Shown here piece after piece: positions 1 to 8,682 of a stretch of 64,000 nt of DNA. The stretch lies in NCBI GenBank assembly GCA_003132665.1, contig PKYN01000002.1, positions 1 through 64,000 on the forward strand, read 5' to 3'. Numbering within the stretch: the first letter of the stretch is position 1; each line of letters starts with the position of its first letter. A model generated the notes under the pieces. That model ran no database searches. It had not been told where the DNA came from and saw nothing but the letters and a program-made list of their open reading frames with translations. This DNA comes from Actinomycetota bacterium (GTDB lineage Bacteria > Actinomycetota > Thermoleophilia > Gaiellales > Gaiellaceae). The translations under genes and the position numbers were made by a program.

Positions 1-474
1 CCGACCCAGATTCCGGGCTGGTCGCAGAGCTTCATCACCAGTTTGGCCTACCACTGGTTCCTTCCCTTCCTGTCGCTCTTCCTGGTTGCCTTCGGCGGCT
101 GGGCAATCGGGATGCGGAACATGATCATCTACGAGCTCGAGTCGGACTACTCGCACTATCTGGAGGCGCTCGGCGCGCCAAGGCGACTGGTGCGTAAGTA
201 CGCCTTCAGAAACGCGATGCTCCCGCAGATCACGGGGCTCGCGCTTCAGCTCGGCACGATTCTTGCCGGCGCTCTCGTCACCGAGATCGTCTTTTCATAT
301 CCGGGGCTCGGTTATCAGATCTACAGGGCGATCACAAACAAGGACTACTTCGTGATTCAGGGGATCTTCCTCTTCATCATCGTCGGAGTCCTGGTCGCCA
401 ACTTCATTGTCGACATCGTCTACGTTCTCGTCGATCCGAGAACGAGAATCGGAATGCAAGGCGGACAGGCATGA
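1..474 (+). CDS. ABC transporter permease, OppB/DppB type (5' end outside window)
   Basis: This is the C-terminal part of an inner-membrane permease of the oligopeptide/oligosaccharide (Opp/Dpp) importer family. The reading frame is open from base 1, so the true start lies upstream. It shows the permease EAA-type loop around residues YSHYLEALGAPRRLVRKYAF, followed by hydrophobic segments and the TEIVFSYPGLG motif typical of the B subunit. It overlaps the next permease by an ATGA junction, and the four downstream genes complete a permease pair, two ATPases and a GH130 enzyme. That neighbourhood suggests uptake of a mannoside-type oligosaccharide rather than a peptide. The substrate is an inference; the binding protein must lie upstream of the window. 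Confidence 0.9.
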   Translation, partial: PTQIPGWSQSFITSLAYHWFLPFLSLFLVAFGGWAIGMRNMIIYELESDYSHYLEALGAPRRLVRKYAFRNAMLPQITGLALQLGTILAGALVTEIVFSYPGLGYQIYRAITNKDYFVIQGIFLFIIVGVLVANFIVDIVYVLVDPRTRIGMQGGQA

Positions 475-1466
475 CGAAATCAGCTAAACCGGCCGGCGAC
501 AGCGCCGCGCCGGCAACAGACAGCACGGTGCTCGAAGACGCGCCAATGGCGCCTCTTGACACCGCCGCAAGTGAACGAAACCCGGCGAAAGCCGTCTCGA
601 AGAGGGGAAACATGGGTGCCGTGCGCGAGATGCTCTATTTCGCGTTCCGAAACCGCAAGCTCGTTATCGGGCTGGGCGTGGTCGTGTTCTTCCTCTTGTT
701 CGCGCTCATCGGGCCAAGCCTCGCGCAGCATCCGGGCGCCGACTACGGTGGCCCAACGGCCCATCCGCCAACGTTCCACGGCGGGTACTACTTTGGAACG
801 ACCTACTACGGGCAAGACGTCTTCTCCCAGTTCGTCGGCGGACTTCGACTCGCCTTCATCGTCGGAGTGCTCGGTGGGGGGATTGCAGCGATCATCGGGA
901 TGATCGTCGGCTTCACGGCCGGATACAAGGCTGGCCTCACCGACGAGTTGCTGAACATGCTCACGAATGTCGTCCTCTGCATCCCCGTATTCGCCCTGCT
1001 GCTCGTCATCGCGGCGTTCATGAACATCAAGGGCGTCGTCCCCGAGGCTCTACTAATCGGGTTCGTCAACTGGCCCTGGGCGGCAAGAGCGCTTAGGTCT
1101 CAGACCTTCTCCCTGACCTCGAGGGAGTTCGTGAGCCTGGCGCGCCTAAGTGGCGAGAAGAGCTGGAAGATCATCTTCAAAGAGATCGCGCCGAACATGA
1201 GCTCGTACCTGTTCATGATGTTCATCCTCCTGTTCGGAGGCGCGATTCTCACAGCCGCAACGCTCGACTTCATCGGGCTCGGCCCGGCTGGAACGATCTC
1301 GCTCGGGCAGATGATGAACTTCGCCAACAGTGCCTCCGCACTCATCAACGGCTACTGGTGGTGGTTTATACCACCGGGCCTCGCGATCACTCTGATCGTG
1401 GGCGGGGCCTACTTCATGAATGTCGGCCTCGACGAGGTCTTCAACCCGCGGCTGAGAGAGATGTGA
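471..1466 (+). CDS. ABC transporter permease, OppC/DppC type
   Basis: Second membrane subunit of the importer, 331 aa. A cytoplasmic N-terminus of about 60 residues precedes the first membrane span (GLGVVVFFLLFALIGPSLA). Later come a periplasmic loop with the GQDVFSQFVGGLRLAF motif usual for OppC, several spans, and the conserved loop REFVSLARLSGEKSWKIIFK. The ATG overlaps the stop of the upstream permease (ATGA), which implies translational coupling. Length and layout match the family. It pairs with the B subunit to form the pore energised by the two downstream ATPases. Confidence 0.93.
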   Translation: MTKSAKPAGDSAAPATDSTVLEDAPMAPLDTAASERNPAKAVSKRGNMGAVREMLYFAFRNRKLVIGLGVVVFFLLFALIGPSLAQHPGADYGGPTAHPPTFHGGYYFGTTYYGQDVFSQFVGGLRLAFIVGVLGGGIAAIIGMIVGFTAGYKAGLTDELLNMLTNVVLCIPVFALLLVIAAFMNIKGVVPEALLIGFVNWPWAARALRSQTFSLTSREFVSLARLSGEKSWKIIFKEIAPNMSSYLFMMFILLFGGAILTAATLDFIGLGPAGTISLGQMMNFANSASALINGYWWWFIPPGLAITLIVGGAYFMNVGLDEVFNPRLREM

Positions 1467-1470
1467 GCAA

Positions 1471-2421
1471 GTGAGTCTGCAAATCGAGAACCTAAAGGTC
1501 TACTACCGGACCCTCGCGGGCGACGTCCAGGCCCTGGACGGTGTCACCTTCGATATCGCCGATGGCGAGATCATGGGTCTTGCGGGAGAGTCGGGCTGCG
1601 GCAAGTCAACGCTTGGTAACAGCCTGATTTCCCTCACCGGGCGCATGAGATACGTCGAAGGAACGGTCACGCTCGACTCGACCGAGCTTCCCATCTGGGA
1701 CTTCGGGGATATGAACCATCACCGGTTCAAAGACCTCTCGATCATTCCGCAGTACGCCATGAGCGCGCTGAACCCAACGCGGAAGATCGGGCGAATGACT
1801 GGAGAGCTGCTCGAGTCGAGGGGCATGAAGCATAAGGAGTTCATTCCGGAGCTGAAGCGCCGGTTCGAGCTGGTCGGGCTCTCGGAAGACGTGCTCGGCA
1901 TGTATCCGATCGAGCTCTCGGGAGGCATGAAGCAACGCGTCGTGATGGTCGTCTCGACGCTGCTCGACCCCTCCCTCCTGATCGCGGACGAGATCACATC
2001 GGCGCTCGATGTCTCGACTCAGAAAGCCGTCGCGGAGATGCTCGTCGAGTTCCGCGAGCGCGGCTTCGTGAAGAGCATGATCGTGATCACACACGACATC
2101 TCGATCCTCTACCAGGTCGCCGATACGATCCTCGTGATGTACGCCGGGAAGCTCGCCGAGAAAGCTTCGGCCGAGACGATCATCAACTCCCCGCGGCATC
2201 CGTACACGCGCCTGCTCATCTCGTCGCTGCCGGAAGTCGGTGTGACCTACTCGGGTAAGAGACTGACGGGCATCGCCGGCACGCCGCCCGCCCTGCTCCA
2301 CCCGCCGGAGGGGTGCCGCTTCCGCGATCGTTGCCCGTTCGCTTACGAGAAGTGCCTGGAAGAACCGCCCTTCGTCGAGGTCGATCCCGGCCACTTCACG
2401 GCCTGTTGGAAGGAGATCTAA
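1471..2421 (+). CDS. ABC transporter ATP-binding protein, OppD/DppD type
   Basis: Cytoplasmic ATPase of 316 aa that powers the importer. Walker A is GESGCGKST near residue 40, the signature is LSGGMKQRV, Walker B is LLIADEITSALD, and the H-loop is ITHDI. The C-terminus carries the OppD/F extension HPYTRLLISSLP and the cysteine-rich tail CRFRDRCPF...C...C, which in several family members holds an iron-sulfur cluster. The start is GTG four bases after the upstream stop. The next gene begins directly after its stop codon. Confidence 0.95.
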   Translation: MSLQIENLKVYYRTLAGDVQALDGVTFDIADGEIMGLAGESGCGKSTLGNSLISLTGRMRYVEGTVTLDSTELPIWDFGDMNHHRFKDLSIIPQYAMSALNPTRKIGRMTGELLESRGMKHKEFIPELKRRFELVGLSEDVLGMYPIELSGGMKQRVVMVVSTLLDPSLLIADEITSALDVSTQKAVAEMLVEFRERGFVKSMIVITHDISILYQVADTILVMYAGKLAEKASAETIINSPRHPYTRLLISSLPEVGVTYSGKRLTGIAGTPPALLHPPEGCRFRDRCPFAYEKCLEEPPFVEVDPGHFTACWKEI

Positions 2422-3456
2422 ATGAGCGGGCACGGAAACGACTCGCGAGGTAACGGCGAGGCCGGGCTGATCAAGCTCGAGAACGTCAGCAAGATTTACA
2501 GCACCGGCACCTTTGGCGGTAAAGCAATAACGGCGATCAGGGACGTCAGCTTCGAAGTGCAGCCTGGAGAGGTCATGTCGGTGATCGGTGAGAGCGGTAG
2601 TGGTAAATCCACCATCGGCAAGATGATCCTGCGCCTTTCTCCGATTACGCAAGGCGTGATCAGATTCGGCGGAACCGACATCTCGACTCTCAAGAGGAAG
2701 GCGCTGAAGGAATACCGCCGCGAGGTTCAGGGCGTGTTCCAGGATCCATTCAGCTCCTACAACCCGATCTTCAAGGCCGATCGCGTCTTCTCGATGATCA
2801 AGAGCGAGTTCTTCCCCGGGATGAGCGGACCGGAGTGGAGAAACAAGATCGGTTTGGCGCTCGAGGCGGTCACCCTCGATCCGACTCAGGTTCTGAACAA
2901 GTACCCGCATCAGCTGAGCGGTGGTCAGCTACAGCGCCTTCTGATCGCACGCGCCCTCTTGCTCGACATCCAGTTCCTGGTCGCCGACGAGATCATCAGC
3001 ATGCTCGACGCTTCGACTCGGATCGACGTGCTCAACTTGCTCGCCGATCTCAAGGGTAGAGGCCTGGGCATCATGTTCATCACGCATGACCTCTCGCTCG
3101 GCAACTACATCAGCGAGAAGACCGTCATCCTCCGTCGCGGCCTGATCGTCGAGATGGGAGCAACCGGGAAGGTGTTCGGTAATCCGACCCACCCGTACAC
3201 GAAGATGCTCCTCGCCTCCGTCCCCCAGCTTCACCGCAAGTGGGAAGAGATCGCCGATGAGCTCAAGGTGTCGGAGACGGTGCTCCTGGACAGAGAGGCC
3301 GCGGCGAAGAAGGCATACGAAACCGTCAGCGAGATCCTGGCGCCCGATGCCGACGACTCGGTGCTCGTCGAGACCGAACCCGATCACCTCGTTCGCTTCT
3401 CGCCTGAAGAGGCTCGGGAGATCGAGCCCGCCGCACTCGCCGGGAAAACCGCATGA
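2422..3456 (+). CDS. ABC transporter ATP-binding protein, OppF/DppF type
   Basis: Second ATPase subunit, 344 aa. It has Walker [10 protein letters not shown], signature [10 protein letters not shown], a Walker B variant ([12 protein letters not shown]) and H-loop FITHDL, then the [12 protein letters not shown] extension. The C-terminal 60 residues are acidic and family-variable. The ATG follows the upstream stop with no gap, and its own stop overlaps the ATG of the GH130 gene (ATGA), so all five genes read as one transcript. OppD and OppF normally act as a heterodimer below the two permeases. Confidence 0.94.
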   Translation: MSGHGNDSRGNGEAGLIKLENVSKIYSTGTFGGKAITAIRDVSFEVQPGEVMSVIGESGSGKSTIGKMILRLSPITQGVIRFGGTDISTLKRKALKEYRREVQGVFQDPFSSYNPIFKADRVFSMIKSEFFPGMSGPEWRNKIGLALEAVTLDPTQVLNKYPHQLSGGQLQRLLIARALLLDIQFLVADEIISMLDASTRIDVLNLLADLKGRGLGIMFITHDLSLGNYISEKTVILRRGLIVEMGATGKVFGNPTHPYTKMLLASVPQLHRKWEEIADELKVSETVLLDREAAAKKAYETVSEILAPDADDSVLVETEPDHLVRFSPEEAREIEPAALAGKTA

Positions 3457-4442
3457 GCCAGGTACAGATCCTGGGCCAGGGGAAGATTGAAAACCTCCCC
3501 TGGGAAGACCGACCAGCCGGAAGTACTGAACCGGTTTGGCGCTATTCGAAGAACCCGGTCATCCCGCGCGACCTGATCCCCAGCTCAAACAGCATCTTCA
3601 ACAGCGCCGTTGTCCCGTACAAGGGTGAATTCGCGGGCGTTTTCCGCTGCGACGATCGCACCCGCCGGATGGTCATGCATCGCGGCTTCAGTTCCGACGC
3701 GGTGAACTGGAAGCTCGATCCGGAGCCGCTCCGGTTCGAATGCGACGAGCCCGAGATCGCCGATTTCGTCTACGGCTACGACCCGCGCGTCGTCTGGATC
3801 GAGGATCGCTACTACGTGACCTGGTGCAACTGTTACCACGGGCCCACGATCGGGGTCGGCTGGACAAAGGACTTCGAGACGTTCCACCAGTACGAGAACG
3901 CCTTCCTGCCCTTCAACCGAAACGGCGTTCTGTTCCCGCGCAAGATCAACGGCAACTTCGCCATGCTTTCGCGTCCCTCGGACAACGGCCACACCCCGTT
4001 CGGCGAGATCTTCTACAGCGAGAGCCCCGATCTGACCTACTGGGGCAAGCACCGGCACGTGATGGCGCCGGTCGGGAACTCCTGGCAGGCCACCAAGATC
4101 GGCGGAGGGCCGGTTCCGATCGAGACCTCCGAGGGCTGGCTGCTCATCTACCACGGCGTGCTCACCTCCTGCAACGGCTTCGTCTATAGCGCGAGCGTCG
4201 CGCTGCTCGATTTGGAGAAGCCCTGGAAGGTGATCGCACGCGCCAAGCCTTACGCCATCTCGCCGCAGACGCTGTATGAGTGTGTCGGAGACGTGCCCAA
4301 CGTGGTCTTCCCCTGCGCCGCGCTCTGCGACGCGGATACCGGCCGCCTGGCGATCTACTACGGCGCCGCGGACACGGTGACCGGGCTCGCCTTCGCGTAC
4401 GTCGACGAGCTGGTCGAGTTCGCGAAGAAGAACTCGCTCTAG
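3453..4442 (+). CDS. GH130 family beta-mannoside phosphorylase/hydrolase
   Basis: A 329-aa five-bladed-propeller enzyme of glycoside hydrolase family 130, whose members phosphorolyse or hydrolyse beta-mannosides in the cytoplasm. Visible hallmarks are [16 protein letters not shown] (Asp110 is the likely general acid), [20 protein letters not shown] and the closing [15 protein letters not shown] strand. It is translationally coupled to the ABC importer, which supports an import-then-cleave pathway for manno-oligosaccharides. I cannot tell phosphorylase from hydrolase; that depends on phosphate-binding Arg/His residues I did not align. A strong hairpin follows the stop codon. Confidence 0.88.
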   Translation: MSQVQILGQGKIENLPWEDRPAGSTEPVWRYSKNPVIPRDLIPSSNSIFNSAVVPYKGEFAGVFRCDDRTRRMVMHRGFSSDAVNWKLDPEPLRFECDEPEIADFVYGYDPRVVWIEDRYYVTWCNCYHGPTIGVGWTKDFETFHQYENAFLPFNRNGVLFPRKINGNFAMLSRPSDNGHTPFGEIFYSESPDLTYWGKHRHVMAPVGNSWQATKIGGGPVPIETSEGWLLIYHGVLTSCNGFVYSASVALLDLEKPWKVIARAKPYAISPQTLYECVGDVPNVVFPCAALCDADTGRLAIYYGAADTVTGLAFAYVDELVEFAKKNSL

Positions 4443-4457
4443 GATCGCTCTAGGATC

Positions 4458-4491
4458 GACGCACGCAGACCATCGCCGGTCTGCGTGCGTC
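4458..4491 (+). terminator. Perfect 14-bp hairpin ending the ABC-GH130 operon
   Basis: GACGCACGCAGACC (4458-4471), a 6-nt loop, then the exact reverse complement (4478-4491). It lies 16 bp after the GH130 stop and is followed by a weakly T-rich stretch. It also rules out a GTG at 4485 as the start of the next gene, because that codon lies inside the stem. Confidence 0.75.
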
Positions 4492-4503
4492 AGTCTTCTC
4501 AGT

Positions 4504-4509
4504 TAATCT
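4504..4509 (+). promoter_or_regulatory. Leaderless-type -10 box of the PRC/MgtE_N/CBS gene
   Basis: TAATCT fits TANNNT and ends 8 nt before the ATG at 4518. There is no ribosome binding site upstream of that ATG, so transcription probably begins at or next to the start codon. This decides the start in favour of 4518. Confidence 0.5.
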
Positions 4510-4517
4510 CTCCGCCT

Positions 4518-5774
4518 ATGGATATGGCCGTTCTCCACCTTTCGATGCTTCTCAAGAGCAGGCTCGTCGATCGAACCGGCGAGAACCTCGGCCGCGTGGA
4601 AGACCTGATTGTCAGGCTGGCCGACGGCGCCTATCCCCCGGTCACAGGACTCAAGGCGCACGTCGCCGGACGCGATCTCTTCGTCGCCGCCAAGACGATC
4701 GCCGAGCTCAAGCCGGGCAGAGTTCAACTCGCGGGGGATCAGCTCAATCTCGGCCGTTTCGAGCGGCGGCGCGGCGAGGTGCTCCTGCGCCAAGACGTTC
4801 TCGGGCACCGGCTGATCAATGTGGCCGGCGCTCGGCTGGCCAGAGCCAGCGACATCGAGCTGGCGTTTACCGAGGGCTCCTGGCGCGTCGTGGGCGTAGA
4901 CGTCAGCCTGCGCGGGCCCTTGCGTCGACTTCTGCCGAGGAAGCTCGGAGGCCGTTCTGCTGCGCGCACCCTGCTCGACTGGGGAAGCGTCGAGCCCTTC
5001 GTGGGACATGTGCCCTCATCGAGACTGCGCATGCGCTTCGGCAAGCTGGCGCAGCTCCATCCGGCCCAGATCGCCGACCTGGTCGAAGCCGCCTCGCACG
5101 AGGAGGGCGAAGAAATCATCCGAGCCGTGGGCGCCGACCGCGAGCTGGAAGCCGACGTCTTCGAGGAGCTCGATCCCGAGCACCAGGTTGAGTTTCTGCA
5201 TCAGCGCTCGGACGCCGAGGCGGCGAACGTGCTGGCCAAGATGGGCGCCGACGACGCGGCCGATCTGCTAGCCGAGCTCGAGCAGGAACGGCGCGAGCCG
5301 GTGCTCTCGCTGCTACCGAAGACTCAGCAGCGCAAGGTTCGGACACTGCTCGGATTCAATCCCTCGACCGGCGGCGGGCTGATGAACCCCGATTTCCTCT
5401 GCCTTTCCGAGCGCGTGACGGTTAAGAGAGCGCTCGATGAGGTGAGAAAATCGCAGCTGGAGCCCGAGCAACTGACCGTCGTCTTCACGCACGACGCTCA
5501 GAAGAGGCTGTCCGGCGCGCTCGCGATCGCCGCGCTCGTCTGCGCCGACCCCGAAGCAAAGCTTAAGGACATCATCCAGCGCCGCCCGGTGAGCCTGCAT
5601 CCCGACGCCGATCTGCCCGAGGTGGCCCGTGAGCTGACCGACTTCAACCTCACCGCGCTGCCGGTGGTGGACGAGGAAGAGCACGTTATCGGCGTGATCG
5701 CCGTTGACGACGTTCTCGAGCTGATATTCCCGGAAGACTGGCGCCGACGCTTCAGCGCCTTCAACAACGAGTAG
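4518..5774 (+). CDS. PRC-barrel / MgtE_N / CBS-pair protein without membrane domain
   Basis: A soluble 418-aa protein. Residues 1-80 resemble a PRC barrel (KSRLVDRTGENLGRVEDL). A second PRC-like stretch is followed by the MgtE intracellular N domain (EAANVLAKMGADDAADLLAE) and a CBS pair (MNPDFLCLSERVTVKRAL ... ALPVVDEEEHVIGVIAVDDV). The C-terminal membrane channel of MgtE is absent, so it cannot transport magnesium itself. It is followed 235 bp later by an NRAMP-type transporter on the same strand. A regulatory role, gating or sensing divalent metal for that transporter, is my inference. CBS pairs also bind adenosyl nucleotides. Confidence 0.8.
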   Translation: MDMAVLHLSMLLKSRLVDRTGENLGRVEDLIVRLADGAYPPVTGLKAHVAGRDLFVAAKTIAELKPGRVQLAGDQLNLGRFERRRGEVLLRQDVLGHRLINVAGARLARASDIELAFTEGSWRVVGVDVSLRGPLRRLLPRKLGGRSAARTLLDWGSVEPFVGHVPSSRLRMRFGKLAQLHPAQIADLVEAASHEEGEEIIRAVGADRELEADVFEELDPEHQVEFLHQRSDAEAANVLAKMGADDAADLLAELEQERREPVLSLLPKTQQRKVRTLLGFNPSTGGGLMNPDFLCLSERVTVKRALDEVRKSQLEPEQLTVVFTHDAQKRLSGALAIAALVCADPEAKLKDIIQRRPVSLHPDADLPEVARELTDFNLTALPVVDEEEHVIGVIAVDDVLELIFPEDWRRRFSAFNNE

Positions 5775-5799
5775 CACGGCTCCGACCGCGCCCCTAAGA

Positions 5800-6002
5800 A
5801 CCTCCAGAGCTGATGGAATGGACGCGCGGGCTGGTAGAGTCGGGGCGGCTCTGGTAGTTCGCGTGGAGGTATCCGTGGAATCCGATGACCCTTTGAGTAG
5901 CAACTCCGCGCGCGCCTTACAGGCACGGTGAGCGAAACAGATCGCTGACCTCCTGGGCGTGCGCGAGACGCACGCATGACCGGCCCGCGGGCCGGAGGAG
6001 GT
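5800..6002 (+). promoter_or_regulatory. Structured leader of the NRAMP gene, candidate metal-sensing riboswitch
   Basis: The 235-bp gap is rich in complementary segments. CCAGAGC (5804-5810) can pair with GCTCTGG (5848-5854), while the overlapping ACCTCCA (5800-5806) can pair instead with TGGAGGT (5864-5870), a switch-like choice. Further on are CCTTTGAGTAGC near 5890, a GCGTGCG/CGCACGC stem with a 5-nt loop, and the palindrome CCGGCCCGCGGGCCGG directly before the AGGAGGT ribosome site (5996-6002). The GAGTAGC block and the later CTGACCTCCTGGG loosely resemble the yybP-ykoY manganese riboswitch, but the canonical GGGGAGUA is not exact. I am sure of the structure and unsure of the class. Confidence 0.4.
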
Positions 6003-6009
6003 ATAGCGA

Positions 6010-7656
6010 TTGTCCAAGAGGAAGACTCCTGCGCGTTCGACTCGGCCGCCGAAGGCTGTTTCTCAGCCCGACGAGGCTCGCTTCGGCGACATCAAGGGCG
6101 CCCTAGGCACGATTCGCCAGGGTGATGTTCCGCCGCGCCATTCGTGGCGTGGCCGGACCAAAGCTCTGCTTGCGATCATGGGGCCCGGCCTGATCGTGAT
6201 GGTCGGCGACAACGACGCCGGCGGAGTATCGACCTACGCGCAAGCCGGACAGAACTACGGCACCAGCCTGCTCTGGGTGCTCGCCCTCCTGATCGTCGTC
6301 GTGATCGTCAATCAAGAGATGGTCGTGCGGTTGGGCGCCGTCACGGGCGTCGGGCATGCCCGGCTCGTTTTCGAGCGATTCGGACGCTTTTGGGGCACCT
6401 ACTCGGTCGGAGCGCTATTCGTGCTCAACTTCCTCACCATCCTGACGGAGTTCATCGGGATCACACTGGCGCTCGAGTACCTGGGCGTAAATCGCTACAT
6501 CGTCGTTCCGCTCGCCGCCCTGGCGCTGATTGCGATGACTCTCACCGGCAGCTTCCAGAACTGGGAGCGCTTCATGTACGTGTTCATCGCCGCCAGCCTG
6601 ATCGTCATTCCGCTTGCTCTGCTCAGCCACCCCCACGCCGGCCCCGTGCTGCACGGCTTTCTGGTCCCCAGCGTGCACGGAGGCGTCAACTCGACCTCGG
6701 TCCTGCTGATCATCGCGATCATCGGAACGACTGTTGCGCCCTGGCAGCTCTTCTTCCAGCAGTCGAACGTGATCGACAAGCGGATAACGCCGCGCTGGAT
6801 CAACTACGAGCGCGCCGACACAATCATCGGCGCCGTCTTCGTGGTCGTCGGCGCGGCCGCCTTGATGATCACAGCCGCCTTCGCCTTCGACGGGACTCCG
6901 CGCCATGGCCACTTCAAGGACGCTCACGCGGTGGCCGTGGGCCTCGCTCAGACGATCGGCCGGCCGGCCGCCGTGCTCTTCGCGGTCGTTCTGCTCAGCG
7001 CCTCGATCATCGGGGCGCAGGCCGTCACGCTGGCGACCTCCTATGCGCTCGGCGACGCCTTCGGAAGCCGCCACTCGCTGAACCGCTCCTTCCGCGAGGC
7101 GAAGCTCTTCTACGTCGCTTTCTCGGGCTTGACATTGCTCGCCGCCGGCATCGTGCTCATCCCGCGCGCGCCGCTCGGGCTCGTCACCGTCGCCGTCCAG
7201 GCGCTGGCCGGCGTGCTCCTGCCGAGCGTAACCATCTTCCTGATCATGCTCTGCAACGACAAGCACGTACTCGGGCCGTGGGTCAACAGAACCTGGCTCA
7301 ATGTGCTCGCCAGCATCATCGTCGGAGTTCTCTTCGTGCTCTCGGGCATCCTGGTCGTGACGACCGCGGTGCCATCGGTAAATGTCCTGATCCTCGCGCT
7401 CGTGCTCGGCGCCCTACTAGTAGCCGGCCTCGTTCTTCTCGCGACGAGGACATTCCTTACTCGGCGGCGAGAAGAGCCTGCAGAGCCTCCTGTTTACGTC
7501 GAGCGAGAGAGCTGGACGATGCCTCCGCTCGCTCTTCTGGAGAAGCCGGTCTGGTCGCGAGAGCGGCGGCTGGCAATGCGCCTGATGTGGCTCTACGTTC
7601 TGACCACGGTCGTTCTGTTGGTGGTCAAGGCGGTTCAGCTCGGCCTTGGCCACTGA
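6010..7656 (+). CDS. NRAMP-family divalent metal transporter, non-canonical motifs
   Basis: A 548-aa inner-membrane protein of the NRAMP/SLC11 fold with about 11 spans. The start is TTG at 6010, supported by AGGAGGT seven bases upstream. The first metal-binding helix reads VGDNDAGGVSTYAQAG (Asp67) instead of the canonical DPGN. The sixth helix reads TVAPWQLFFQQ (residues 241-250) instead of MPHN, so the methionine that favours Mn2+ over Mg2+ in classical NRAMPs is missing. With the MgtE_N/CBS gene upstream, Mg2+ or another hard cation is plausible. The cation is inference; family membership is secure. Confidence 0.87.
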   Translation: MSKRKTPARSTRPPKAVSQPDEARFGDIKGALGTIRQGDVPPRHSWRGRTKALLAIMGPGLIVMVGDNDAGGVSTYAQAGQNYGTSLLWVLALLIVVVIVNQEMVVRLGAVTGVGHARLVFERFGRFWGTYSVGALFVLNFLTILTEFIGITLALEYLGVNRYIVVPLAALALIAMTLTGSFQNWERFMYVFIAASLIVIPLALLSHPHAGPVLHGFLVPSVHGGVNSTSVLLIIAIIGTTVAPWQLFFQQSNVIDKRITPRWINYERADTIIGAVFVVVGAAALMITAAFAFDGTPRHGHFKDAHAVAVGLAQTIGRPAAVLFAVVLLSASIIGAQAVTLATSYALGDAFGSRHSLNRSFREAKLFYVAFSGLTLLAAGIVLIPRAPLGLVTVAVQALAGVLLPSVTIFLIMLCNDKHVLGPWVNRTWLNVLASIIVGVLFVLSGILVVTTAVPSVNVLILALVLGALLVAGLVLLATRTFLTRRREEPAEPPVYVERESWTMPPLALLEKPVWSRERRLAMRLMWLYVLTTVVLLVVKAVQLGLGH

Positions 7657-7700
7657 TTCGCGACGAGAACGGTTGGGGGTCGGCGCCGGGAGGCTCTCCG

Positions 7701-7725
7701 GGGCGCCGGAAGAAAGCCGGCGCCC
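7701..7725 (+). terminator. Hairpin terminator between the NRAMP gene and a converging small gene
   Basis: GGGCGCCGG, loop AAGAAAG, CCGGCGCCC forms a 9-bp stem 45 bp after the NRAMP stop. It sits between two converging genes and may serve both strands. Confidence 0.6.
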
Positions 7726-7738
7726 TAGGAAGCTAATC

Positions 7739-7957
7739 TCAGACCTCGAGCGCGGCCTTGAGTGTCTTGACCTTCTCGACCAAGGGCGTGAGCTTCTCGT
7801 TTGAGATCTCGCCGCCCTCGACGAGCTCGACGACGAGCTTGCCGATGCTGTCGTACGTCTCTCCGAGTTCGCGCTTCGTCTTCATATCCTCAACGCCCTC
7901 GCGCGCCTTCGTGGAAGCCGTCCCCGCCGCGGCTTTCGCCCGATCAACAAATCCCAT
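7739..7957 (-). CDS. Small helical protein of unknown function
   Basis: A 72-aa hydrophilic, probably all-helical protein (MGFVDRAKAAAGTASTKARE start, heptad-like Val/Leu spacing later). The GGAGG-like sequence upstream of the ATG (reverse of cctcctt at 7971) is a good ribosome site. I do not recognise the family. Similar short Lys/Ala/Glu-rich proteins in actinobacteria are often stress-induced, but nothing here proves it. It is divergent from the methyltransferase gene and monocistronic. Confidence 0.7.
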   Translation of the reverse strand: MGFVDRAKAAAGTASTKAREGVEDMKTKRELGETYDSIGKLVVELVEGGEISNEKLTPLVEKVKTLKAALEV

Positions 7958-8047
7958 ATCTTCCTCCTTCGTTTGAGTCTGCTCTCTCTATTGTCCCGGT
8001 ACGGCCCGGTAAAACCAACTTTTCGTGTTCCGTGGCCAGGATTCGGC

Positions 8048-8053
8048 TATCTT
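8048..8053 (+). promoter_or_regulatory. Leaderless-type -10 box of the methyltransferase gene
   Basis: TATCTT (TANNNT) ends 8 nt before the TTG at 8062, with no ribosome site between. It supports TTG 8062 over the in-frame GTG at 8032. Confidence 0.4.
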
Positions 8054-8061
8054 CCGGGCTC

Positions 8062-8658
8062 TTGGCCCACAATCACTTCCATCCGGATTCCTACCCGGCG
8101 CACGTTCGCGGCGAGGTGCCGCGCTACGACGAGCTGGAAGACGCGGTCGCAGACGCGACCGAGGCGCTCACGGCGGCGAGAATCCTCGACCTGGGCGCGG
8201 GCACCGGCGAGACGGCGCAGCGCGTGCTCGCGAAGCACCCCGGCGCCCGGATTGTGCTCGTCGACGCGTCGGCGGAGATGCTCGGGGCGGCGCGCGAGGC
8301 GCTGAGCAGGGATCGCATCGAAGAGATCGTCGTTCGGCGGCTCGAGGACCCTCTCCCCGACGGGCCATTCGATCTCGTCGTCTCGGCGCTGGCCATCCAC
8401 CACCTCGAAAGCGCCGACAAGCGGCTCCTCTTCCGCCGAATCGGCGAGGTGCTCGCCGGCGGCGGGCGCTTCGTCTTTGCCGACGTCTTCGTGCCTGATA
8501 ATCCGGCGCTGGCCGAAACGCCCGTCTCGTCGTCCCTCGACCGTCCCGACCGGCTCGACGATCAGCTCAGCTGGCTGCGCGAGGCCGGCCTGGAGCCGCA
8601 CGTCGTGTGGTCGAGCGGCGACCTGGCGGTCGTAACGTGTGACCGTCCAGTCCAATAA
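8062..8658 (+). CDS. Class I SAM-dependent methyltransferase
   Basis: A protein of about 198 aa with the Rossmann methyltransferase core: motif I ILDLGAGTGETAQRV, motif II IVLVDASAEML, motif IV FDLVVSALAIHHL and post-motif RFVFADVF. The frame is open far upstream, but the family usually begins near HFHPDSY, which fits TTG 8062 and the -10 box before it. The substrate is unknown; such stand-alone enzymes methylate small molecules. It stands 24 bp ahead of a GerW-like gene on the same strand, perhaps as one transcript. Confidence 0.8.
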   Translation: MAHNHFHPDSYPAHVRGEVPRYDELEDAVADATEALTAARILDLGAGTGETAQRVLAKHPGARIVLVDASAEMLGAAREALSRDRIEEIVVRRLEDPLPDGPFDLVVSALAIHHLESADKRLLFRRIGEVLAGGGRFVFADVFVPDNPALAETPVSSSLDRPDRLDDQLSWLREAGLEPHVVWSSGDLAVVTCDRPVQ

Positions 8659-8682
8659 CGATTCCGAGCAAAGGAGAGACCG

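Noticed and set aside
5800-5990. M-box magnesium riboswitch in the NRAMP leader
   Set aside because: I could not find the conserved M-box blocks; only general structure and a weak yybP-ykoY resemblance remain.
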